Origin: Clostridium sp.
GTDB taxonomy: Bacteria > Bacillota > Clostridia > Lachnospirales > Lachnospiraceae
Direction: 5' to 3'
NCBI GenBank assembly: GCA_023664385.1
Contig: JAMPFU010000001.1
Location: 1-64,000 of the forward strand
Length of the DNA: 64,000 nt
Made by a program: the position numbers and the translations under genes. Under the pieces are notes generated by a model. The model searched no databases. It was not told the DNA's origin and was given only the letters and a program-made list of their open reading frames with translations. Shown in pieces: positions 42,042 through 50,322 of this stretch; position 1 is the stretch's first letter, and each line of letters opens with the position of its first letter.

Positions 42042-42824
42042 CTAATTCATATCATCCTTCGCAAAAAATTTATATCCCAGCCATAAGAACAAGCTGCCAA
42101 TCCCAATTGATGATACCACAACGGATGCAATATCGCCAGCGGATAATGTGGCATCATAAATCATTATCATATCAGTCGTGTTACCAAGGGAATATGTATA
42201 CCACGATTCAAAGCTTCCAAGCTTATTAAAACAAGTCACTCCCAAAAAGACGGAGTCGCCATTTAGCATCCCTTCGGAAATAAGCTGTGCAAGCATAAAT
42301 ACCATATATCCCCCTGCCATTGTTATATATGGATTTTTCACTACATAGGTCAGAAAAACAAATTCACATATTATCCGCATGACAACAAGCATGGCAAGTC
42401 CAAACCGAAGCAGCACCTCGCCTACGGCAAGCTCCGTTCCCCAGCCATATCCCACACTTCCAAAAATGATAGGCAGGATAGCCAAAATCGCCGTACCGAT
42501 TGTTCCTACAATAATACTGACAATGGCACGTGCAAAATACACCTGCCTTCTTGTATGTCCCGACATAAGCTCATAGTTTGACGTCTTATCTATAAAGTCT
42601 CCGCCACAAACATAGCCTGTAAATACAATGGCAAAGATAACGGCAGTAGAAAGCATATCTACACTCATGTCTGCAATGTATTTGCCGGCAGACATTTTAT
42701 AATTCTCGTAATCAAGCTCACCAAAGTACATGATCAAATTCATAAATGCTATTGCGATAAAAATAAGAAAGCTAAACTTTGTTTTACGGATTTGATATAG
42801 CTGTGCCTTTATTATATGCTTCAA
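42042..42824 (-). CDS. ABC-2 type transporter permease (second)
   Basis: 260 residues with six hydrophobic segments. The N-terminal IIKAQLYQIRKTKF is similar to the start of the next permease upstream, pointing to gene duplication. The start is a TTG at 42824 with GGGAGG eight bases upstream. It forms an exporter with the ATPase and the other permease, reminiscent of LanE/LanG or BcrB. Confidence 0.85.
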   Translation of the reverse strand: MKHIIKAQLYQIRKTKFSFLIFIAIAFMNLIMYFGELDYENYKMSAGKYIADMSVDMLSTAVIFAIVFTGYVCGGDFIDKTSNYELMSGHTRRQVYFARAIVSIIVGTIGTAILAILPIIFGSVGYGWGTELAVGEVLLRFGLAMLVVMRIICEFVFLTYVVKNPYITMAGGYMVFMLAQLISEGMLNGDSVFLGVTCFNKLGSFESWYTYSLGNTTDMIMIYDATLSAGDIASVVVSSIGIGSLFLWLGYKFFAKDDMN

Positions 42825-42837
42825 TTCATTTCCCTCC

Positions 42838-43620
42838 CTACATATCCCTTTTCTTAAATATTCTATAGCTGATTAAAACATAGACTGCCCCGACAACAAG
42901 TGATATGATAACCGAGCCTTTAAGCAGTGACGCATCAATCGTTCCATCATAGACGGTTACCATTTCATCGCCGATAAGCCGAGGGATTGAATTTGAAAAT
43001 TCTGATAATGCCACAAGATTTGGAAATGCAAATATACTGCCAGTATTAATATCCAATACTTCCTTAATAAGCATAAGCGGAAAAAGCGAACCCATTACCA
43101 GCATATATCCAAGGACGATTCCCGCATTGCTGTTTTTTGCCAATACTGTTATAAAAACAATCACACAAATCCACCTTATATACGGACAAAGCATAACTGC
43201 AAATCTTATAACAAAATCATTCACATTTAAGCTGTAACCCCAGCCATTTATTATTGTAAAGAAAATAAGAGGAATGACTGCCACAATTACTGACGAAATA
43301 ATTGTCCATGCAAATGCGACAAGCAGCCTTCCAAAAAACACCTGTGCCCTTGAGTGTCCTGACAACATCTCATAATTAATTGTTTTGTCGTTCATATCCC
43401 ATCCGATTATTCTTGTGACAATAATAAGTGAAATAATCAAAAAAACAAAGGGAAGCATCGAAAACATGCTTACTGCATACAGGCTGCCCGTCATATAATC
43501 AAGTCCCGCATCGTCAAGGAAAAGCTCGGCAACAGGAAGAAGCAGGGAAACAAGCAGTCCATATATGATAAGGTTATCTCCCTTAATTTGATAATTCTGT
43601 GCTTTCATTATGTTCCACAT
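42838..43620 (-). CDS. ABC-2 type transporter permease (first)
   Basis: About 260 residues, six transmembrane segments. ATG 43620 is chosen because AGGTGA lies five bases upstream; a GTG at 43629 is an alternative. It overlaps the ATPase gene. The pattern of one ATPase and two paralogous permeases is that of lantibiotic immunity exporters (LanFEG). Confidence 0.86.
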   Translation of the reverse strand: MWNIMKAQNYQIKGDNLIIYGLLVSLLLPVAELFLDDAGLDYMTGSLYAVSMFSMLPFVFLIISLIIVTRIIGWDMNDKTINYEMLSGHSRAQVFFGRLLVAFAWTIISSVIVAVIPLIFFTIINGWGYSLNVNDFVIRFAVMLCPYIRWICVIVFITVLAKNSNAGIVLGYMLVMGSLFPLMLIKEVLDINTGSIFAFPNLVALSEFSNSIPRLIGDEMVTVYDGTIDASLLKGSVIISLVVGAVYVLISYRIFKKRDM

Positions 43621-44533
43621 TCTGCTCACCTACCATATCCATATAATATTTTTCCAAATTAGCTTCATTAACATTAAGGGTTATTGGAACAACGCCTCCC
43701 TCATATAGGGCCTTCGATACAGTTACAAGATTATCCATCTGCTCGTATAGACGTATGCTTCCGTCCTCCTCTATGTCATAATCTGACGCATTTAGTTTTT
43801 CCTGCAATATCACAATTGCCCGCTCATCATTATCCGTGTGAATATGATAATATTCCTTGCAAAGCTTTTTCAGCTCGTCTGCGGAAACCGACTGAATCAG
43901 CTCGCCGTGATGAATAAAAATGTAATCTGTACAAAGAAGCGACAGCTCGCTTAAAATATGGGAGGAAATGACTATCGTTATATGCTCCTCCCGATTAAGC
44001 TTGAGGAGAAGCTCCCTGATTTCAACAATTCCCTCAGGGTCAAGTCCGTTTATAGGCTCATCCATAACCATGATTTCAGGCTTTGAGAGAAGGGCTATGG
44101 CTATTCCAAGCCTCTGTCTCATTCCAAGGGAAAAGTTTTTAACGTGCTTTTTTCCTGTATTTTCAAGTCCTACGATTTTTAGAACCTCGTCTATTCTTTT
44201 TTTGTCAGGAATCCCCTTTTGTATTCTCTGCTTTTCAAGATTCTGCCTTGCCGTCATTTTCTCCTTTGCATAAGGGGTTTCAATCATAAAGCTCATGCGG
44301 CTTCTCGCCTTTGCAAGTCCATTTTCATCACTGCTGCCAAAAATATTCATATCGCCCTCCGTAGGCAAAACAAGTCCTCCCAGCAGCTTCATTATCGTTG
44401 TCTTACCTGCGCCGTTTGGTCCTATAAGACCACAAATCATACCCTCCTTAATCTGAAAGGACACGTCATTTACTACCGTCTGCTTCATGTATTGCTTTTT
44501 CAGTTTTTTTACTTCAATTAATGTGTCCGGCAT
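43583..44533 (-). CDS. ABC transporter ATP-binding protein (BcrA/LanF-like)
   Basis: 316 residues: Walker A GPNGAGKTT (about 37-45), signature LGMRQRLGIAIAL, Walker B IMVMDEPINGLDP, and a C-terminal extension (about 220-316) as in BcrA-type ATPases that energise export of peptides or antibiotics. AAAGGAGG precedes the ATG. It is first of four genes (ATPase, permease, permease, S41 peptidase). No biosynthesis or two-component gene lies adjacent; the nearest two-component pair is 6 kb away. Confidence 0.92.
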   Translation of the reverse strand: MPDTLIEVKKLKKQYMKQTVVNDVSFQIKEGMICGLIGPNGAGKTTIMKLLGGLVLPTEGDMNIFGSSDENGLAKARSRMSFMIETPYAKEKMTARQNLEKQRIQKGIPDKKRIDEVLKIVGLENTGKKHVKNFSLGMRQRLGIAIALLSKPEIMVMDEPINGLDPEGIVEIRELLLKLNREEHITIVISSHILSELSLLCTDYIFIHHGELIQSVSADELKKLCKEYYHIHTDNDERAIVILQEKLNASDYDIEEDGSIRLYEQMDNLVTVSKALYEGGVVPITLNVNEANLEKYYMDMVGEQNVEHNESTELSN

Positions 44534-44704
44534 TTTTATCCTCCTTTAAGGTATTTTTACCAGTTTTCTTTCATTCTGAATATATAATAAAAAAGAAATA
44601 TAAAGAATTTCTTAAATAATTTATTTTTTTATTTTCTATATGCCCTGATGCTGTGATACTTATTTTGTTATTGTGATAAATCGTTCTTTCTGACGTACAT
44701 TCTC

Positions 44705-44732
44705 TTGTTTGATACATTTTTTGTCGTATAAT
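44705..44732 (+). promoter_or_regulatory. Promoter of the PemK/MazF-like gene
   Basis: TTGTTT, 16 bp, TATAAT; the -10 ends 35 bp before the ATG. Confidence 0.6.
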
Positions 44733-44767
44733 GGTAGAAAATATTTTTTGCAATTGGAGATAATTAT

Positions 44768-45358
44768 ATGAGAGAATTAAGTAATGAAAAACTTAAAAAT
44801 CAATTAGATAAACTATATAAAAATCTTATCAAACTAAAAAGACTTGATATTGAAAATAATTATTGTACAAATTTGTTGTCTTGGTTTGATGAAGTTATAT
44901 TAAAAAATATTGCAATCTTTAAAAGTAAAAAATCTGAAACAGAAATGGACCAAGAATTATTTAAAAAACCAAGACAACATGTTTATTGGATAGATTTTGG
45001 AAGAAATATCGGAAGTGAATTTAGAGATTTACATTTTGCTGTTGTAATATATGAATCTAAATATACTGCCTTGGTCGTTCCATTAACTTCTAAAAAAGAA
45101 TATGATCCACAATGGATAGATGAAAACAAAAATACAATTGTAGATTTAGGTATTATTGATGGTTTTCCAGAAGAAAGCAAAGAATGTTATGCTTGTACTT
45201 TCATGATGCAATCTGTAAGCAAAAAAAGGCTATCTAAATATGAGAATTCAAAAAAAGGTTACTTTGATATAAAACTTACAAATGAACAAATGAAGCAAAT
45301 TTGTAATAATTTATCACAAAGCGCATATAATAGCATTGAAAAAGGAAAACAAGATTGA
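44768..45358 (+). CDS. PemK/MazF-like protein, orphan
   Basis: 196 residues. A helical, Lys-rich N-terminus (about 1-65) precedes a PemK/MazF-type SH3-like core: RQHVYWIDFGRNIGSEFRDLHFAVVIYESKYTALVVPLTSK (segments of about 75-118) followed by IVDLGIIDGF and the late strand TFMMQSVSKKRLSKY. These are typical of mRNA endoribonuclease toxins. No antitoxin gene lies on either side, and I found no tandem repeats upstream that would suggest a type III RNA antitoxin. The DNA is clearly more AT-rich than its neighbours, with many AAA, ATA and TTA codons, which suggests recent transfer. The extra N-terminal region could act as a built-in antitoxin or targeting domain. Confidence 0.75.
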   Translation: MRELSNEKLKNQLDKLYKNLIKLKRLDIENNYCTNLLSWFDEVILKNIAIFKSKKSETEMDQELFKKPRQHVYWIDFGRNIGSEFRDLHFAVVIYESKYTALVVPLTSKKEYDPQWIDENKNTIVDLGIIDGFPEESKECYACTFMMQSVSKKRLSKYENSKKGYFDIKLTNEQMKQICNNLSQSAYNSIEKGKQD

Positions 45359-45609
45359 CACAAAGAATAAATCGTGATAAAGTTAAGTAGTCGAAAGACA
45401 GTGAATTGATATGTTGGGGTTAGTATTTACCCAATGCTGATTGGCGTAAGCCAGTGAATTATAAAAGAAATTTCTTTTTGGGCAGTTACCATTTGTAACT
45501 GCTCTTTTTCTATGTAATTCGCACTTTTATTATACAAAAATCCAATTCATTACTGATGATTGCATCGGTTACGCCAATTACAATTAAGAGTATATCAAAA
45601 CAAGATTGA
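45346..45609 (+). repeat. 13-base direct repeats flanking the segment after the PemK-like gene
   Basis: AAAACAAGATTGA occurs at 45346-45358, covering the toxin stop codon, and again at 45597-45609. The 238 bases between contain only hairpins. This may mark an insertion or the edges of a transferred cassette. Confidence 0.5.
45478..45511 (+). terminator. Terminator downstream of the PemK-like gene
   Basis: GCAGTTAC / GTAACTGC with a five-base loop, followed by TCTTTTTC. It lies 120 bp after the stop; the gap holds further small hairpins, including TTGGG / CCCAA and TGGC-GTAA-GCCA. Confidence 0.8.
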
Positions 45610-45635
45610 TGCAACGAAAGCTTCTACAGCACCAC

Positions 45636-47441
45636 CTACTCAAACAGCTTTATATACTCCACCAGCAAATTACTGTACCTGCTTTCATAAATACACTTCC
45701 TTGCCAGCTCAATATCATCCGTAATAATGTTATCCACATTAAGCTCTGCCATTTTCGTAATGCTTTCCTTTGTATTGACCGTCCACACATAAAGCTGCTT
45801 TCCCTCCCTGTGGACGCTGGAAATAAGACTCGGCGTGGCATTCGTTGCCTCCACGCTAAAATGATCTGCCGCCTCAAGCTTATTTATGTCCCCGTAGGCA
45901 AGGCTCATAACGTAAACGGTCGTGATTGCGCTGTCATATTCCTTCACGTTTTCCAGCACCTCGTAAACCTGTGACGTAATGACGCAGTTTTCTTCAATGC
46001 CCGCAGCCTTCACCACGTCTACCACGCATTTTTCAAAATCGGTTTCATGTCCTGTGGGCTTTAGCTCTATATTAAGCTTTATGTTATTTTCCTCGGCAAA
46101 CGCTACAACCTGTGAGAGGAGCGGGATTTTTTCTCCTGCAAATGCACTGTCAAAAAAGCTTCCTGCATCTAATTTTGATATTTCCTCATAGGTAAGCTCC
46201 CATGTATTTGCATCAACGCCTGTCGTCCTCTTAAAATTTGTATCGTGCATGACTATAATCTGTCCATCCTTGCTTTGCTGGACGTCAAGCTCTATCCAGT
46301 CAGCGCCCATCTCCTTTGCACCCTCAAATGCCGCCATCGTATTTTCAGGATAAAATGCAGAGGCGCCCCTGTGTGCCGTAACCTCCATTGTGCGTACATA
46401 CTCAATATTTGGATTTAATTTTCCCGAGCATAAGAAAAATCCAAGCGTAAGCCCAAGGACAACAACAACGCAGCCCAAAATAACATTGCAGAAATGTATA
46501 AAACGCATACGGTTTTCGCTTACATTATATTCAGGGGCAGCGCTGTGAATTATGTATTCTCCTGCCGTCTCCTTATGCCGATAATACAGAACGCTGATAC
46601 AGCCATAGCTGATAGGTATGGAAAGCCCTGCAAAAATACAAAAGGAAAAAATAATTATCATCCATATGGCAGTAGTGCCAAACCACTTCAGTATAAATGC
46701 GCCTGAAAATATTTTGCCAACAAATGATGCAATTATGATTGAAATACAGACAAACAAAATATATGTAACAACAAAAACAAGCTGTGTGAGCAGCATAGAT
46801 AAGAAATCTCTGAATCTTCTCTTTTTGATAAGGCTGCCGCTCTTTCTTCTTGCCTCCTTAAAGCTGCACCCCTCAAGTGTAAAATAGTGGAAGGCGTACA
46901 TCCACCGCATCATAAGAATTGTTATTACAAGCATTGCCAAAGCAAACAACACTGACAATGCCGCATTTTTTTCTATATGGTTCATAATAAACTCAGGGAT
47001 TGATATAGTTGACAAAAGCCCCGACGCCATTCCGATATTTGCAAGCGGCATAAACAAAAGCACCACAATGACAAGCATAAAATTTTTAGGCTTCCATGCC
47101 CGAAATGCATTTTTTACGGAAAACTTAACAACCTGTTGAAGATGCACCTTATTTTCCCGTGCCGATTGGTCAAGAATAAATATAACAGCGCTTATATCAA
47201 TCATTGCGCCTACCGTTGCAACAACAAACACAAGCAAAAGTGCAAGAATTGTAAAGGGATTTAGGAGAAAGCTGCCTATATTTTCAAGAGTAAGGTAATA
47301 GTAGCCTCTTGCCCGCATGATAAGGTCAAAAAGACCCCATATAAGCGGTACAAAAATAATCGCAGAGGCAAGCTTATAAATAAGCTCAAAGCCTACAAGT
47401 GTTTTCCAGTTACAAGCAATTAATTTTCTAATTTCCTTCAT
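45636..47441 (-). CDS. Membrane glycerophosphodiester phosphodiesterase
   Basis: 601 residues: an N-terminal membrane domain of about eight segments (about 1-330, the GPDPase_memb type) fused to a GDPD catalytic domain (about 350-590) with TAHRGASAFYPENTMAAF, the ELDVQQSKDGQIIVMHD metal and catalytic residues, and LNIELKP. It hydrolyses glycerophosphodiesters to glycerol-3-phosphate and alcohol, or may act on lipoteichoic acid; the active site faces out in such fusions. It lies 89 bp after a small acidic protein gene on the same strand. Confidence 0.92.
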   Translation of the reverse strand: MKEIRKLIACNWKTLVGFELIYKLASAIIFVPLIWGLFDLIMRARGYYYLTLENIGSFLLNPFTILALLLVFVVATVGAMIDISAVIFILDQSARENKVHLQQVVKFSVKNAFRAWKPKNFMLVIVVLLFMPLANIGMASGLLSTISIPEFIMNHIEKNAALSVLFALAMLVITILMMRWMYAFHYFTLEGCSFKEARRKSGSLIKKRRFRDFLSMLLTQLVFVVTYILFVCISIIIASFVGKIFSGAFILKWFGTTAIWMIIIFSFCIFAGLSIPISYGCISVLYYRHKETAGEYIIHSAAPEYNVSENRMRFIHFCNVILGCVVVVLGLTLGFFLCSGKLNPNIEYVRTMEVTAHRGASAFYPENTMAAFEGAKEMGADWIELDVQQSKDGQIIVMHDTNFKRTTGVDANTWELTYEEISKLDAGSFFDSAFAGEKIPLLSQVVAFAEENNIKLNIELKPTGHETDFEKCVVDVVKAAGIEENCVITSQVYEVLENVKEYDSAITTVYVMSLAYGDINKLEAADHFSVEATNATPSLISSVHREGKQLYVWTVNTKESITKMAELNVDNIITDDIELARKCIYESRYSNLLVEYIKLFE

Positions 47442-47530
47442 ACCTCAATTCCCCATCTGAAAATTTTTCTAATGTCTTGTTGCTTAACGGCAATATCAAT
47501 ATGACCTGAATATAAAAATCCAATATTTAT

Positions 47531-47890
47531 TTAAAAATCACAATCCTCATTTACAATAACCGATTTTATCCCCGATACCTTATTAAGCGCCTTTAAAATA
47601 CCCTTTATTGCAGTGTCCTCATTATCAGGGTCTGCGCCTCCCAAATCAAGATAAATAGTTACCTTGTCATCTTCATTTGATACGTCAAAATATCCCAAGT
47701 CTTCTTCCTCATCAAAGGAATTGAAAAAATCTGATACCGCCTTATCAACTTCCGCAAATTTTTCATCCGTAACACCATCTAAAAAATAAACACTGTAATT
47801 AAAGTTCTCGCCATCTGCACCAGCCATATGCACCTCAAAATAAAGCCCTAGCTTGTCAAACCCCATTATGTCATCAAATTCGTATTCCAT
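47531..47890 (-). CDS. Hypothetical acidic protein, 119 residues
   Basis: No family recognised. Very acidic (many D/E, for example FFNSFDEEEDLGYFDVSNEDDKV) with an alternating beta-strand pattern; cytoplasmic, no membrane segment. GAAGGGAG precedes the ATG and a promoter lies at 47951-47980. It is probably co-transcribed with the glycerophosphodiesterase. Confidence 0.65.
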   Translation of the reverse strand: MEYEFDDIMGFDKLGLYFEVHMAGADGENFNYSVYFLDGVTDEKFAEVDKAVSDFFNSFDEEEDLGYFDVSNEDDKVTIYLDLGGADPDNEDTAIKGILKALNKVSGIKSVIVNEDCDF

Positions 47891-47950
47891 ATTTAACTCC
47901 CTTCAAATCTAAGATAATTAGGTAATATCAAAAGATACCTTTTGGGGCAT

Positions 47951-47980
47951 ATTATACAACAAAGTATACTATAAAAGCAA
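47951..47980 (-). promoter_or_regulatory. Promoter of the acidic protein/glycerophosphodiesterase genes
   Basis: On the minus strand TTGCTT, 18 bp, TATAAT, about 60 bases before the ATG of the acidic protein. Confidence 0.6.
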
Positions 47981-47988
47981 TTAAAATA

Positions 47989-49272
47989 CTAAATGCTTCG
48001 CCTGACTGCCATTGAAATCATAAATGTAGTAAGCTCTGCCGCCGGAAATGCAAGCCATACCCCGTATATGCCCATAAATTTTGAGAGCACAACCGCAAAA
48101 AACACAATTGCAACGATTCCTCTCATCAAAGAGATAATAAAACACTCCTTCGCACTGCCTATCGCCCCAAAAAATCCTGCTCTTACAATATTTGCGGCTG
48201 CAATTAAAAATCCAAGACTGTAAAGTCTGAGTCCCGCTGCTGCATAACCTGCCATTTGCGCTGACCCTTCACTGTTAAATACAGCTACAATGCCATCTGC
48301 AAATATCCAGCAGACAAAGACAAGCAGGGCTGATATTATCATTCCAATCTGTAAGGAATGTCTGCAAATTCTTTTCTTTGCGTCCTCATCGCCTGCGCCG
48401 CCCGCCTCGCTTGCCATAGGCTGTAACCCTTGTGAAATTCCATTAAAAACAGCGATGCCGACAATTGAAATATTCGCCACAACACCATATGCGGCAACGC
48501 CTATATTCCCAGCAATTTTTAGCAGCACAAAATTAAATGTAAGCGTTGTCACTCCTCCTGAAATCTCACCCACAAAGGCTGATATGCCAAGCTGACATGC
48601 CAAAATAAGCTTTTGGGCTGAGGGTAATTTTTTCACAAGCCGTATTGTATTTTTCTCTGAGCAATAATGAAGCAAACACACTGCCATGCTGACAATCGGG
48701 GAAATTCCTGTTGCCAGGGCAGCCCCCGATATTCCCATGTTCATTGGAAACATGAAAATATAATCAAAAATGATATTAAATATGCTGCTTGACAGCGTAG
48801 CCGCCATGGCAATACCCGGATTGTTATCATTTCTCACGAAAGCCGTCATTGTATAATTCAACATAAATGCAGGCGCAAACAAAAGCGCAATTCTCATATA
48901 TGAAATGCCAGTTTTCAATATATTGTCATCAGCACCCATAAGCCTTAGCACATTTCCCGGTGCAAATATGCCGATTGCCACAAAAAACAGACTGAGCAGC
49001 AATGTACATACAAAGGAATTGGAAAAATACACATCATAGTCCTCTTTTCCAAGGGATTTATCGAGACTGTATCTGGTGGCAGAGCCAATCCCAATCATAG
49101 ATCCGACGGCATACATAATTGCATAGACGGGAAGCGCCATATTTAATGCAGTAATTCCATCTGCCCCTGCCGCAACGGAAATAAAAAATGTGTCCGCCAA
49201 AACATATAAAGAAATGCCAAGCATTGCAAATACACTTGGAACTATAAATTTTCTCAGCTTCTTTTCTATCAT
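47989..49272 (-). CDS. MATE-family efflux transporter
   Basis: About 427 residues with twelve transmembrane segments in two MatE halves (FIVPSVFAMLGISLYVLADTFFI at the start; repeated NAVFNIIFDYIF-like motif SSIFNIIFDYIFMFPMNMGISGAALATGI in parts). It belongs to the DinF/NorM-like cation-drug antiporters. I start at ATG 49272; an in-frame codon 16 residues upstream falls in the structured leader. The upstream 190 bases can form stable hairpins, suggesting riboregulation. Confidence 0.9.
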   Translation of the reverse strand: MIEKKLRKFIVPSVFAMLGISLYVLADTFFISVAAGADGITALNMALPVYAIMYAVGSMIGIGSATRYSLDKSLGKEDYDVYFSNSFVCTLLLSLFFVAIGIFAPGNVLRLMGADDNILKTGISYMRIALLFAPAFMLNYTMTAFVRNDNNPGIAMAATLSSSIFNIIFDYIFMFPMNMGISGAALATGISPIVSMAVCLLHYCSEKNTIRLVKKLPSAQKLILACQLGISAFVGEISGGVTTLTFNFVLLKIAGNIGVAAYGVVANISIVGIAVFNGISQGLQPMASEAGGAGDEDAKKRICRHSLQIGMIISALLVFVCWIFADGIVAVFNSEGSAQMAGYAAAGLRLYSLGFLIAAANIVRAGFFGAIGSAKECFIISLMRGIVAIVFFAVVLSKFMGIYGVWLAFPAAELTTFMISMAVRRSI

Positions 49273-49302
49273 TTCTCCAAAATCCTTTCTGCATGAAAGA
49301 AA

Positions 49303-49440
49303 ATGCATCCGCATATACATCTTCTAAGACCTAACGATGTATAAACGAATGCATCTGCACTCACTACCCGGTGGCAGTCCATATAAAGCTGTTATTTATT
49401 CCTTTTTAACAGCAGTCTGCGTTTCTAAAACCTAACCATA
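49303..49440 (-). promoter_or_regulatory. Structured leader of the MATE gene, riboswitch candidate
   Basis: In the minus direction: GGTTAGGTTTTAGAAAC, a hairpin GCTGTTA / TAACAGC (49388-49413), a CCACCGGGTAGTG segment, and an 18 bp stem (49304-49321 with 49336-49353) whose loop repeats GTTAGGTCTTAGAA. MATE exporters are often preceded by riboswitches; I cannot match this to a known class. Confidence 0.5.
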
Positions 49441-49478
49441 ATATTAACATTGCCGAAAGCTTTTATCAATTACTTTTT

Positions 49479-50174
49479 TCAATTTCTTCCGCTAATTTCT
49501 TCCGCTAAGAGCTTACGCTGTCTTCTTTCGTGGGCAAGCCCCTCCTGAATTACCTCCATCCGCTTAAATATGTCTGCAATAACATCTGCTTCATCCTCTG
49601 CACGTTCCTCGTCACCCTTTGCCATTCTCGCCTTAATATCCTTGGCAAATATGGTCTTAAATATGACACGTACCGCAGGCTGGATAAAAAAGAGCTGCGT
49701 AAAGAATGCAAATGGGAAATTGTAGCATACAAGCTTAAGCCATGTTGCAAGCAGGCCTATTATGGAAAATCCCGCATAGTACGGATAATACAAAAATGCG
49801 GCAATAAGGCTCATTGCAGGGCACATAAGACCGACCGTAGCACATATGATTGCACTCTCAAAAATCATAGGGTGATTTTTTCTCGGGTCAAATATTCTTG
49901 AAGCAAGCTTAAAGGATAATGGACTTCCCATGATTACCTCAAGTATGTAGGCAAGGCAGAATTCAGTTAAAACTACCGACCAAACCGGAACAAAGCTTCC
50001 AAGCATATAGACGCCGCCCTGGCTGTTGATTGCCCTGATTACAGACGTTTCATTATTTACGGACATAAGCGTTGCCCCATTTACAATATAAAGACTGTAA
50101 AACACATAGGCATGCACCGTAATCACAACTGTAATAAGTGCAAAAATCATTCTTTGAAATTGGTTTCTTGGCAT
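49479..50174 (-). CDS. DUF2798-family membrane protein
   Basis: 231 residues with about four to five membrane segments: MPRNQFQRMIFALITVVITVHAYVFYSLYIVNG split over segments is a typical DUF2798 start. The C-terminal tail (about 180-231) is charged and probably a cytoplasmic coiled coil (IADIFKRMEVIQEGL). ATG 50174 follows GGAGA; an in-frame codon 28 residues upstream lies in a terminator hairpin. Function unknown. Confidence 0.82.
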   Translation of the reverse strand: MPRNQFQRMIFALITVVITVHAYVFYSLYIVNGATLMSVNNETSVIRAINSQGGVYMLGSFVPVWSVVLTEFCLAYILEVIMGSPLSFKLASRIFDPRKNHPMIFESAIICATVGLMCPAMSLIAAFLYYPYYAGFSIIGLLATWLKLVCYNFPFAFFTQLFFIQPAVRVIFKTIFAKDIKARMAKGDEERAEDEADVIADIFKRMEVIQEGLAHERRQRKLLAEEISGRN

Positions 50175-50196
50175 AATATTCTCCTCTCTTTCCCAA

Positions 50197-50267
50197 CAAA
50201 AAACACACGCCACACCAAGTAACCATGTACCGTAATCAGATTTACATGCCCTTGGCAAAACGTGTGT
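50197..50267 (-). terminator. Terminator after the histidine kinase gene
   Basis: ACACACG / CGTGTGT closing stem, inner CCAAG / CTTGG and CATGTA / TACATG stems, then six T in the minus direction. It ends about 20 bases before the DUF2798 start, so it could also attenuate that gene. Confidence 0.7.
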
Positions 50268-50322
50268 CGTTAGTTAATTTATTTCATACCGCAGGATATT
50301 TTATCATCTTACCCTAAAAATT

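Noticed and set aside
40372-44533. Complete lantibiotic gene cluster
   Set aside because: No precursor peptide or modification enzyme is present; only the exporter-like genes and a peptidase.
44534-44767. Type III toxin-antitoxin RNA repeats upstream of the PemK-like gene
   Set aside because: The region is AT-rich but has no tandem repeats of the 30-40 base kind seen for ToxI.
49360-49380. ZTP (pfl) riboswitch before the MATE gene
   Set aside because: CCACCGGG resembles part of some ZTP aptamers as I remember them, but I could not find the rest of the conserved pseudoknot core.
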